Of a DNA stretch of 13,840 nucleotides, positions 1 through 5,980 are shown one piece after another. Origin of the DNA: DATFWK01 sp035259345 (GTDB lineage Bacteria > Actinomycetota > Thermoleophilia > Miltoncostaeales > Miltoncostaeaceae); the NCBI GenBank assembly GCA_035259345.1, contig DATFWK010000150.1:1-13840 (forward strand), read 5' to 3'. A program made the translations under genes and the position numbers. Numbering within the stretch: position 1 is the stretch's first letter; each line of letters starts with the position of its first letter. The notes under the pieces were generated by a model, which saw only the letters and a program-made list of their open reading frames with translations, was not told the DNA's origin and ran no database searches.

Positions 1-2808
1 GACCAGATGGCCGTCCACCTCCCCCTGTCCGTCGAGGCCCAGGCCGAGGCGCGCATCCTCATGCTCTCGGCCAACAACATCCTCTCGCCGGCGCACGGCC
101 GCCCGATCGCCGTGCCCAGCCAGGACATGGTGCTCGGCCTCTACTACCTCACCTACTGCCGCACGGTCGACCTGCGCCCGAAGAAGGGCGACGGCCTCGT
201 CCGCTTCGTCGAGCTGATCGACCTGTACGACACCGAGGAGCGCAAGTGGCGCGTCCCGGACGGCCAGGAGGCGCTCGTCGAGGGCGGCTCGGGCTGGACG
301 ACGGACCCGTTCACGGAGCTCGGCATCACCGGCCCGCCCCGGGTCTACTCCGGCCTGCCCGAGGTCGTGCAGGCGCTCGACGGCGGCGTGCTGACGCTCC
401 AGGAGGTCGTGGAGCTCAGGGGCGAGGGCGAGCGGCGCATCACGACCGCGGGCCGGCTCCTGTTCGACCACGAGATCCGCGAGGCGCTGCGCACCGCGGT
501 CGGCGACGAGGAGCTGGCCGAGCGGAACTTCGACTTCCAGAACAAGGTGTTCGTCAAGCGCGACCTGGGCGAGTTCATCGAGCACCTCGTCGACCTCTAC
601 GGGCCGACGGCGGTCTCGATGTGCCTCGACGCGTTCAAGGCGCTCGGCTTCAGCTACGCCAGCCGCTCGGGCATCACGATCTCCAAGAACGACATCGTGA
701 TCCCGCCCAACAAGGCCGACATCATCAAGGTCCACGAGCAGCAGGTGGACGAGATCCAGGGCTACTTCGACCGGGGCGAGATGAGCCCGGAGGAGCGCCA
801 CCAGGCGGTGGTGGACCTGTGGGAGAAGGCCACGGACCAGGTCGCCGACGCGATGCGCGACCACCTCTACCGCCTGAACCCGATCTACATGATGGCCAAC
901 TCGGGGGCCCGCGGCTCCTTCAAGCAGATCCGCCAGCTGGCGGGCATGCGCGGGTGCATGAGCAACCCGAAGGGCGAGATCATCGAGCGGCCGATCAAGA
1001 GCAACTTCATGGAGGGGCTCTCCGTGCTCGAGTACTTCATCTCGACGCACGGCGCCCGCAAGGGCCTCGCCGACACCGCCCTGAAGACGGCGGACTCGGG
1101 CTACCTCACGCGGCGGCTGGTCGACGTGGCGCAGGACGTGATCGTGCGCGAGCGCGACTGCGGCACCGACGAGGGCATCGAGATGTCGGTGGTCCGGGAC
1201 GGCTCCCTGAACCACAGCCTGTCCGGGCGCATCGTCGTCGGACCGGTCGTCGACCCGGCCACCGGCGAGGTGATCGAGGACCTGCGCGGCAAGGCCCCGA
1301 CCGAGGACGACCAGGCGGCCCTCGAGGAGTACGCCACCTTCATGATCGGCACCGCGGAGATGCAGCGCCTGCTGGAGCTGGCCACCGGCAGGCCGAAGGC
1401 GGTCATCACCGTGCGCTCGCCGGTCAAGTGCCGCAGCCCCCAGGGCATCTGCTCGCACTGCTACGGGCGCAACCTGGGCTCCGGGGAGATGTGCGAGCCG
1501 GGCGACGCGGTCGGCATCATCGCCGCCCAGTCGATCGGCGAGCCGGGCACCCAGCTGACCATGCGCACCTTCCACACCGGCGGCGTCGCCGGCGCCGACA
1601 TCACGCAGGGCCTCCCCCGCGTGGTGGAGCTGTTCGAGGCGCGCAAGCCGAAGGCCCTCGCGCACGTCGCGAAGGTCGACGGCTGGGTGCGGATCGTCAA
1701 CGACGAGTCCCGCCCCGGCGCGGCCACGATCATGCTGGCCGAGCCGGAGCACGCGGTCTCGGAGGACGCCGGCACGGGCGACAAGCGCGCGCCGACGCGG
1801 GAGCACGCCTACCCAGTGCCCAAGCGCACGCAGATCATCGTCGACGACGGGCAGTGGGTGGAGGCCGGCGACCTCCTGACCATCGGCTCGGCCTACCCGG
1901 CCGACATCCTCGAGGCCACCTCCGGCCTGTTCTTCAACGTCGCCGGGAAGATCACGGCCGTGAAGGACGAGGGCGAGGGCTGGTTCAAGCTCACGATCTC
2001 GACCGACGACGGCAAGGAGGAGCGCTGGCTCCGCCTGCCGCCCCACCGCGGCCACCAGGTGCCGGAGAAGGGCAGCGAGGTGCTGCCCGACCGGGTCGTG
2101 CTGCCGCGCGGCTCCCGCCGGGAGCGCTCGACCAAGACCGAGCTCTACCTGGTGAGCGAGGTCCAGAACGTCTACCGCTCGCAGGGCGTCGACATCAACG
2201 ACAAGCACATCGAGCTGATCGTCCGCCAGATGCTGAAGAAGGTCCGCATCACGGACGCCGGCGAGACCCACTTCCTGCCGGGCCAGCTCGTGGACAAGCC
2301 GGTCCTCTACCGGGAGAACGCCCGGGTGGCCATCCAGGCCGGCGAGCGGCTGCGCGCCGCGCGGGAGGCCGGCGAGCTCGAGAAGGGCGTCGACGTCGAG
2401 CAGTCGATCGAGGCCGCGCAGGCGCAGTTCGAGCCGCTGATCCTCGGCATCACCAAGGCCTCGCTGGCCACCGAGTCGTTCCTCTCGGCCGCGTCGTTCC
2501 AGGAGACCACCAAGGTCCTCACGGACGCCGCGCTCGAGGGCCGGGTCGACCACCTCCGGGGACTCAAGGAGAACGTCATCATCGGGAAGCTCATCCCGGC
2601 GGCGACGGGCCTGCGCCGCTACCGCCAGCTCGAGATCGAGCCGGTGCGCCGGGCGCCGGCGCTGCTCGAGTTCGACCTCGACGAGCCGTTCTCGATGATC
2701 GGGGACGACGACGACGGGTTCCTGCTCGGCCAGGGCGACGGCGGCACCTACTCCTTCGAGCCGGACTTCGAGCCGGCCGAGGAGGAGTCGACCGGCGAGG
2801 GGGCGTAG
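1..2808 (+). CDS. rpoC: DNA-directed RNA polymerase beta-prime subunit, C-terminal part (5' truncated by window)
   Basis: This is the catalytic largest subunit of RNA polymerase, which transcribes all genes in the cytoplasm. The reading frame is open from base 1, and the first residues DQMAVHLPLS directly follow the NADFDGD magnesium loop, so the first visible Asp should be the third catalytic Asp. Visible landmarks are the bridge-helix region (GARGSFKQIRQLAGMRG, about 907-957), the second zinc site with Cys codons at 1159, 1429, 1450 and 1459 (DCGTDEG and CRSPQGICSHC), and the trigger loop (SIGEPGTQLTMRTFHTGG, about 1531-1585). Near the C-terminus are GITKASLATESFLSAASFQET and LKENVIIGKLIPAATG, followed by an acidic tail. 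Compared with what I recall of mycobacterial beta-prime, about 70 residues (codons about 1921-2136) look extra, before the YLVSEVQNVYRSQGV block. About 935 residues are visible. An ATG at 7 is internal, not a start. The gene ends with TAG followed by a terminator. Confidence 0.98.
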   Translation, partial: DQMAVHLPLSVEAQAEARILMLSANNILSPAHGRPIAVPSQDMVLGLYYLTYCRTVDLRPKKGDGLVRFVELIDLYDTEERKWRVPDGQEALVEGGSGWTTDPFTELGITGPPRVYSGLPEVVQALDGGVLTLQEVVELRGEGERRITTAGRLLFDHEIREALRTAVGDEELAERNFDFQNKVFVKRDLGEFIEHLVDLYGPTAVSMCLDAFKALGFSYASRSGITISKNDIVIPPNKADIIKVHEQQVDEIQGYFDRGEMSPEERHQAVVDLWEKATDQVADAMRDHLYRLNPIYMMANSGARGSFKQIRQLAGMRGCMSNPKGEIIERPIKSNFMEGLSVLEYFISTHGARKGLADTALKTADSGYLTRRLVDVAQDVIVRERDCGTDEGIEMSVVRDGSLNHSLSGRIVVGPVVDPATGEVIEDLRGKAPTEDDQAALEEYATFMIGTAEMQRLLELATGRPKAVITVRSPVKCRSPQGICSHCYGRNLGSGEMCEPGDAVGIIAAQSIGEPGTQLTMRTFHTGGVAGADITQGLPRVVELFEARKPKALAHVAKVDGWVRIVNDESRPGAATIMLAEPEHAVSEDAGTGDKRAPTREHAYPVPKRTQIIVDDGQWVEAGDLLTIGSAYPADILEATSGLFFNVAGKITAVKDEGEGWFKLTISTDDGKEERWLRLPPHRGHQVPEKGSEVLPDRVVLPRGSRRERSTKTELYLVSEVQNVYRSQGVDINDKHIELIVRQMLKKVRITDAGETHFLPGQLVDKPVLYRENARVAIQAGERLRAAREAGELEKGVDVEQSIEAAQAQFEPLILGITKASLATESFLSAASFQETTKVLTDAALEGRVDHLRGLKENVIIGKLIPAATGLRRYRQLEIEPVRRAPALLEFDLDEPFSMIGDDDDGFLLGQGDGGTYSFEPDFEPAEEESTGEGA

Positions 2809-2829
2809 CCCCCGCGGTCATGAGGCGAT

Positions 2830-2864
2830 CGAGGGCCCGCTCCGGCGGGCCCTCGTCATTTATT
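2830..2864 (+). terminator. Rho-independent terminator of rpoC
   Basis: A perfect 11-bp GC-rich stem (2830-2840 paired with 2845-2855) with a four-base TCCG loop is followed by a T-rich tract, TCATTTATT. It starts 21 nt after the rpoC stop codon. It should end the rpoBC transcript and separate it from the genes downstream. Confidence 0.88.
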
Positions 2865-2891
2865 GCCCCGCTGTCGCGGATGACCTAGCCT
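2863..2891 (+). promoter_or_regulatory. Sigma-70-type promoter of the small charged protein, probably leaderless
   Basis: TTGCCC (2863-2868) and TAGCCT (2886-2891) are separated by exactly 17 bp, the usual sigma-A spacing. The ATG of the next gene is 6 nt after the -10 box, so transcription would begin at or next to the A of the ATG. The -35 box overlaps the T-rich tail of the rpoC terminator. Confidence 0.6.
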
Positions 2892-2897
2892 CGCCGC

Positions 2898-3206
2898 ATG
2901 GCCGACGAGTACGAGAACGAGCTGCGCCGCGCCGGGGCCGGCGACGCGCGCGAGCGCGAACGGAAGGACCTGCGGGAGGACGCCCTCAGGGAGGGCGCCA
3001 TCCGCGGCCCGGCTCCCGGCGGGGCCGGCGACGTCGACCGGGACAAGGGCGGCGCGGCTCGCGGCGGCGGCCCGCCCCCCGAGGGCTCGCTGGACGAGTT
3101 CCTCGAGCGGGACCCCGGGCCCGTGGAGGGCGCCCACATGGTCGAAGGCGCCCTCGAGGAGAACCGGGAGCTGCGGGAGGAGCAGGACGGCGACGGGACG
3201 GGCTGA
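2898..3206 (+). CDS. Small, highly charged hypothetical protein (102 aa)
   Basis: I do not recognise a family. The protein is 102 residues with no hydrophobic segment and no signal peptide, so it should be cytoplasmic. Residues 1-36 are dense in Glu, Arg and Asp (for example DARERERKDLREDALREG) and could form a helix. The middle (about 38-62) is Gly/Pro/Ala-rich and probably disordered. The C-terminal third (SLDEFLERDPGPVEGAHMVEGALEENRELREEQ) is acidic. The start is supported by a promoter-like TTGCCC-17-TAGCCT ending 6 nt before the ATG. There is no clear Shine-Dalgarno, consistent with leaderless translation. It lies alone between the rpoC terminator and a convergent peptidase gene. Two open frames on the opposite strand cover it, but they have no comparable promoter. 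Codon-position GC bias favours this strand only weakly because of the short length. Confidence 0.6.
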   Translation: MADEYENELRRAGAGDARERERKDLREDALREGAIRGPAPGGAGDVDRDKGGAARGGGPPPEGSLDEFLERDPGPVEGAHMVEGALEENRELREEQDGDGTG

Positions 3207-3222
3207 GCCGGCGCCGGCCGGC
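3207..3222. terminator. Possible short hairpin between convergent genes
   Basis: GCCGGC (3207-3212) can pair with GCCGGC (3217-3222) around a four-base loop. It starts directly after the stop of the small charged gene and lies about 20 bp from the stop of the convergent peptidase gene. There is no T tract on either side, so termination here is only a possibility. The whole gap between the two genes is 35 bp. Confidence 0.25.
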
Positions 3223-3241
3223 CGCCCCCCATACCGGTGCG

Positions 3242-4087
3242 TCAGTTCCCGGTGCCGTCCGGGTCCGGGATCCGCACGTGCAGGTGGTCGTCGTGGTTCG
3301 GCCAGACCTCGACCTCGCCCGCGGGGCCGCTGACCGAGAGGTGCGGCCCGTAGAAGATGAACTGCACGCCGCGGCGGACCCACCAGTCGACGACCTCCTG
3401 GGTCATCCCGCGGTCGTAGATCGAGGGGTCCGCGGGGCCCTCGACGCCGTCGCGCCGGGGGAGGCGGATGTCAGCGTCCGTGCCGTTGCGGTGCGAGGCG
3501 TGAAGCTCGAAGGCGCCGCCCGAGGTCTGGGAGAGGTCGCCGATGCCGAGGCGCGGGCCGGCGGGGTGCCGGCCGGCCCACCACTCCCCGAGATCGATCA
3601 GGTCCCGGACCATCGTCGCGGTGGCGGTGCGCCTGCCCGGCAGGTTGGGCCGGGTCTGGGTCACCGGGTTGTAGGTGTAGAAGCCCGGGCCCTCCGGGGG
3701 CAGCACCACGCCGTTCTCCAGCCACCCGTCGTTCGCGGTGCCGTGGGCGATGCTCGCGCGCCACACGACCTGCGACCTGATGTCGGGCACGGGCGCCGGC
3801 GCCGGCTGCGGGCCCCGGTCGGCGGGCACGGGCGGCGGCGCGACCGGCACGGCCGGCTCGGCGGCGACCGCGTGCGACGAGCCGTCCGGGATCGCGGTGG
3901 CGAGCGGGAGGGCCGCCGCCATCGCGCCCAGCAGGACCATCCACGCGCGCGGGCGGGGGAGGTCCGGCAGCGTGATCCGCGGACGTGGCGGCAGCGGCAT
4001 CCGCGCCGCCAGCCTGCGGACGCGCGAGCGGCCCAGCGAGGCCGCGCAGGCGGGACAGCAGGCATATGCGGCTCGCCGCGCGTGCAC
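3242..4087 (-). CDS. Membrane-anchored murein endopeptidase, peptidase M74 (MepA-like)
   Basis: This is probably a zinc peptidase that cuts cross-links in peptidoglycan outside the membrane, as MepA (penicillin-insensitive murein endopeptidase) does. The C-terminal domain has the M74 metal motif H-A-S-H199-x-N-G-x-D-x-D206 and the closing H268-L-H270, with the H-to-D spacing of seven residues found in MepA. Also family-like are SIAHGTANDGWLENG (about 112-126) and GIGDLSQTSGGAFELHASH (181-199). Residues about 49-65 are a hydrophobic segment (signal anchor or signal peptide), followed by a Pro/Ala-rich linker (about 75-100). The GTG start at 4087 is preferred because TACCCT (4095-4100, this strand) ends 7 nt before it, suggesting a leaderless mRNA. 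The alternative ATG at 4000 would give a shorter N-terminus (MPLPPRPRITL). With the longer start, the N-terminus holds a cysteine cluster, C10-C11-P-A-C14. It is divergent from the gene at 4168. The family call is firm; the bond it cuts is inferred. Confidence 0.85.
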   Translation of the reverse strand: MHARRAAYACCPACAASLGRSRVRRLAARMPLPPRPRITLPDLPRPRAWMVLLGAMAAALPLATAIPDGSSHAVAAEPAVPVAPPPVPADRGPQPAPAPVPDIRSQVVWRASIAHGTANDGWLENGVVLPPEGPGFYTYNPVTQTRPNLPGRRTATATMVRDLIDLGEWWAGRHPAGPRLGIGDLSQTSGGAFELHASHRNGTDADIRLPRRDGVEGPADPSIYDRGMTQEVVDWWVRRGVQFIFYGPHLSVSGPAGEVEVWPNHDDHLHVRIPDPDGTGN

Positions 4088-4094
4088 GACGCCG

Positions 4095-4100
4095 AGGGTA
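4095..4100 (-). promoter_or_regulatory. -10 box of the M74 peptidase gene (probably leaderless)
   Basis: Read on the minus strand, TACCCT is followed by 7 nt and then the GTG start at 4087. No TTGACA-like -35 box stands at 16-18 bp. A GGAACC stands upstream, so an extracytoplasmic-function sigma factor is an alternative. The position of the box favours the GTG start over the internal ATG at 4000. Confidence 0.45.
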
Positions 4101-4154
4101 TCGCGGGCCGGTTCCCCGGCCCCAGCAATCCGCGTTGCGAGCCGCGCCCGGGAC

Positions 4155-4160
4155 TATCGT
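4155..4160 (+). promoter_or_regulatory. -10 box of the gene starting at 4168 (probably leaderless)
   Basis: TATCGT ends 7 nt before a GTG start codon at 4168. There is no Shine-Dalgarno before that GTG. A TTGCGA stands at 4135-4140, but its 14-bp spacing is too short for a good -35 box. The 80-bp gap 4088-4167 therefore carries two divergent promoter-like elements. Confidence 0.45.
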
Positions 4161-4167
4161 CTCCTTC

Positions 4168-4947
4168 GTGGGCATGCTCCTCGGCCTTCTGACGCGGCCG
4201 CTCAGGCTCATCGGCCTGCTCGTCACCGTCGGCCTGGTCGCCGGGGGGATCTGGCTCTGGCGCTCGGCGCACTCGAGCACCCCGGTGCCCGCGAGCGACG
4301 CCGTCGCCGCCTACCGGGAGGGCGCCGCCGCGCGGACGCCGGCGAGCGGGCTCCCGCGGCCCGGCGTCTACACCTACCGGGTCAGCGGCAGCGAGCGGGG
4401 CGGCATCGGGCCGCTCGGCATCGACCGCACGCTGCCGGGCGAGGCGCGGCTCATCGTCACGGCGCTCTCCGGCGGCGTGTACCAGACGGAGCTCGACTAC
4501 AGCCAGGAGCACATCGAGGCGGCCCGGTACCGGCGCACGCCGGCCGGCATCCGCATCACCTGGCGGCGGACGGACATCACGTTCGCCGGCATCGGCCGCG
4601 ACGACCGCCGCGCGGTGACCCCGCCGTCCCTCTACCTCCCGGCGGGGCTCCGGGTCGGGCGGGCATGGACCGAGCGCTACCGCACGGGCGACCTGCGCGT
4701 GTCCGCGACCAGCCGCGTGGTCCGGGCCGAGCGCGTGGACGTCGGAGGGCGGAGCGTCCCGACGCTCGTTGTCGTCACCCGGTCGGAGACCAGCGGGCCG
4801 CACCCCGGCACGCGGACGGAGACGATCTGGTGGGCGCCGTCACTCGGGCTCGAGGTGCGCCGCAGCGACCGCCTGCACGTCGGCGGGACCTTCGCGTTCC
4901 GGGAGAGCGCGGACCTCGGCCTCGAGGCCGCCGAGCCCGCCCGCTGA
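4168..4947 (+). CDS. Single-pass membrane protein with extracytoplasmic domain, function unknown (259 aa)
   Basis: I do not recognise the family. From the GTG at 4168 the protein has one N-terminal hydrophobic helix (MLLGLLTRPLRLIGLLVTVG and on to about residue 29). A positively charged turn inside it and then a polar domain predict a signal-anchored protein facing outward. The outer domain (about 35-255) alternates short polar and hydrophobic strands, such as GVYTYRVSGSERGG, EARLIVTALSGGVYQTEL, GIRITWRRTDITFAGIG and TETIWWAPSLGLEVRRSD. This suggests a beta-rich fold, perhaps a lipocalin-like or DUF3108-like barrel, but that is only a pattern impression. No catalytic motif is visible and it has no cysteine. 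GTG is chosen because TATCGT lies 7 nt upstream; ATG 4174 is a close alternative. The frame is also open upstream to 3985, but that extension overlaps the divergent peptidase gene and is GC-bias shadow. It ends about 100 bp before rpsL. Confidence 0.75.
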   Translation: MGMLLGLLTRPLRLIGLLVTVGLVAGGIWLWRSAHSSTPVPASDAVAAYREGAAARTPASGLPRPGVYTYRVSGSERGGIGPLGIDRTLPGEARLIVTALSGGVYQTELDYSQEHIEAARYRRTPAGIRITWRRTDITFAGIGRDDRRAVTPPSLYLPAGLRVGRAWTERYRTGDLRVSATSRVVRAERVDVGGRSVPTLVVVTRSETSGPHPGTRTETIWWAPSLGLEVRRSDRLHVGGTFAFRESADLGLEAAEPAR

Positions 4948-4982
4948 GCCGGCCGCGGTGGCGGGGGAACCCGGCTCCGTGC

Positions 4983-4988
4983 TACCTT
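4983..4988 (+). promoter_or_regulatory. Candidate -10 box of the str operon
   Basis: TACCTT lies in the gap between the membrane-protein gene and rpsL. Transcription from about 4995 would leave a leader of about 55 nt that includes the hairpin at 4995-5013. No convincing -35 hexamer stands 17 bp upstream; that stretch is GC-only. The call therefore rests on the -10 box and its position. Confidence 0.4.
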
Positions 4989-4994
4989 TCCGCG

Positions 4995-5013
4995 TCGGCC
5001 GCACTGCGGCCGA
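4995..5013 (+). promoter_or_regulatory. Perfect hairpin in the str operon leader
   Basis: TCGGCCGC (4995-5002) pairs fully with GCGGCCGA (5006-5013) around a 3-base ACT loop, an 8-bp stem. No T run follows, so it is not an ordinary terminator. If transcription starts near 4995, the hairpin would form at the extreme 5' end of the mRNA and could stabilise it. It ends 22 nt before the Shine-Dalgarno of rpsL. Confidence 0.45.
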
Positions 5014-5050
5014 ACCCGTCCTGCTGCGTCCGAACGAAGGCCTCGAGAGC

Positions 5051-5422
5051 TTGCCGACGATCAACCAGATGGTGCGCAAGGGCCGCAAGCCCAAGTCCAA
5101 GAAGACGTCCACGCCTGCCCTGCGGGGTGCCCCGCAGAAGCGGGGCGTCTGCACGCGCGTGTACACGACCACACCGAAGAAGCCGAACTCGGCGCTTCGG
5201 AAGGTCGCGCGCGTCCGTCTCACGAACGGCATGGAGGTCACCAGCTACATCCCGGGCGAGGGGCACAACCTGCAGGAGCACTCGGTCGTGCTCGTGCGCG
5301 GCGGGCGCGTGAAGGACCTGCCGGGGGTGCGTTACAAGGTCATCCGGGCGGCCCTCGACGCCGCGGGTGTCAGCGACCGCCGCCAGGCGCGATCCAAGTA
5401 CGGCGCAAAGGCGCCGAAGTAA
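5051..5422 (+). CDS. rpsL: 30S ribosomal protein S12
   Basis: S12 sits at the decoding centre of the small ribosomal subunit and contributes to codon recognition accuracy. From the TTG at 5051 the protein is 123 residues, the usual length, beginning (M)PTINQMVRKGRKPKSKK. It carries the family signatures QKRGVCTRVYTTTPKKPNSALRK (30-51) and GGRVKDLPGVRYK (84-96). The residues where streptomycin-resistance changes occur in other bacteria, K43 and K88, are both the wild-type Lys. The start must be TTG: the conserved N-terminus begins there, there is no nearby in-frame ATG or GTG that fits, and GAAGG (5036-5040) lies 10 nt upstream. The frame stays open further upstream without any S12 likeness. 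Its TAA stop overlaps the rpsG ATG by one base (TAATG), so the two are probably translationally coupled. Confidence 0.97.
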   Translation: MPTINQMVRKGRKPKSKKTSTPALRGAPQKRGVCTRVYTTTPKKPNSALRKVARVRLTNGMEVTSYIPGEGHNLQEHSVVLVRGGRVKDLPGVRYKVIRAALDAAGVSDRRQARSKYGAKAPK

Positions 5423-5892
5423 TGCCGCGCCGAGCCGCCATCGCGGTCCGGACGCTCGAGCCGGATCCCGTCTACTCCAACCAGATCGTCACCCAGCTCA
5501 TCAACAAGGTGCTGAAGGACGGCAAGAAGTCGACCGCCGAGCACACGGTGTACGACGCGCTGGAGCGCATCCGCGACCGCACCGGCCGGGACCCCGTCCA
5601 GGTGATGGAGGAGGCGATCAAGAACGTCACCCCGGCGCTCGAGGTCCGGTCGCGGCGCGTCGGCGGCGCCACCTACCAGGTGCCCGTCGAGGTGCCGCCA
5701 CGGCGGGCGCGCACGCTGGCGATCCGCTGGATCGTCCGCTTCGCGCGGGAGCGGCGGGAGAAGCAGATGAGCGAGCGGCTCGCCAACGAGCTGCTCGACG
5801 CGCTGGGCTCGCAGGGAGGCGCCTTCAAGCGGAAGGACGACCTCTACCGGATGGCCCAGGCCAACAAGGCCTTCGCGCACTACCGCTGGTAG
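5422..5892 (+). CDS. rpsG: 30S ribosomal protein S7
   Basis: S7 is a primary 16S rRNA-binding protein that starts assembly of the 30S head and lines the tRNA exit site. The 156 residues match the usual length. Visible signatures are MPRRAAIAVRTLEPDPVYSN at the N-terminus, the helix LINKVLKDGKKSTAEHTVYDAL, and the RNA-binding block RRVGGATYQVPVEVPPRRARTLAIRW. The C-terminus is KRKDDLYRMAQANKAFAHYRW. The ATG overlaps the rpsL stop codon, and AAAGG (5407-5411) inside rpsL, 10 nt before the ATG, serves as Shine-Dalgarno. In Escherichia coli S7 represses the str operon by binding the rpsL-rpsG spacer. No spacer exists here, so any feedback site must lie elsewhere. A pair of hairpins follows directly in the 88-bp gap before fusA. 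Confidence 0.98.
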   Translation: MPRRAAIAVRTLEPDPVYSNQIVTQLINKVLKDGKKSTAEHTVYDALERIRDRTGRDPVQVMEEAIKNVTPALEVRSRRVGGATYQVPVEVPPRRARTLAIRWIVRFARERREKQMSERLANELLDALGSQGGAFKRKDDLYRMAQANKAFAHYRW

Positions 5893-5910
5893 GCGCGGCA
5901 GGGACCGGAC

Positions 5911-5963
5911 CACGCCCCGACGAAAGGGCGTGAGCACCCGTGCCGTCAGCCAGGCACGGCACG
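5911..5963 (+). promoter_or_regulatory. Two tandem perfect hairpins between rpsG and fusA
   Basis: Hairpin 1 pairs CACGCCC (5911-5917) with GGGCGTG (5926-5932), 7 bp with an 8-base loop. Hairpin 2 pairs CGTGCCGT (5939-5946) with ACGGCACG (5956-5963), 8 bp with a 9-base loop. Only 6 nt separate them, and hairpin 2 ends 3 nt before the GAGGG Shine-Dalgarno of fusA (5966-5970). No T tract follows either, so they are not typical terminators. They could be an mRNA-processing site, a translation control for fusA, or a relocated S7 feedback site. Confidence 0.5.
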
Positions 5964-5980
5964 ACGAGGGAAATGAGGCC

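Noticed and set aside
246..2888. Long open frame (880 codons) overlapping rpoC in another frame
   Set aside because: Arg/Gly/Pro/Ala-rich translation typical of the shifted frame of a high-GC gene; rpoC is certain in the other frame.
3661..4803. Minus-strand 380-codon frame crossing the divergent promoter region
   Set aside because: It overlaps two genes on opposite strands that have clear motifs, a membrane helix and promoters; its translation is compositional noise.
4769..5050. N-terminal extension of S12 upstream of TTG 5051
   Set aside because: The upstream codons overlap the membrane-protein gene and bear no likeness to S12; the conserved N-terminus begins at TTG with a ribosome binding site.
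5930..5980. Alternative in-frame start of EF-G at GTG 5930
   Set aside because: The 17 extra residues are not EF-G-like and are encoded by the two-hairpin segment; ATG 5981 has a Shine-Dalgarno and the normal N-terminus.
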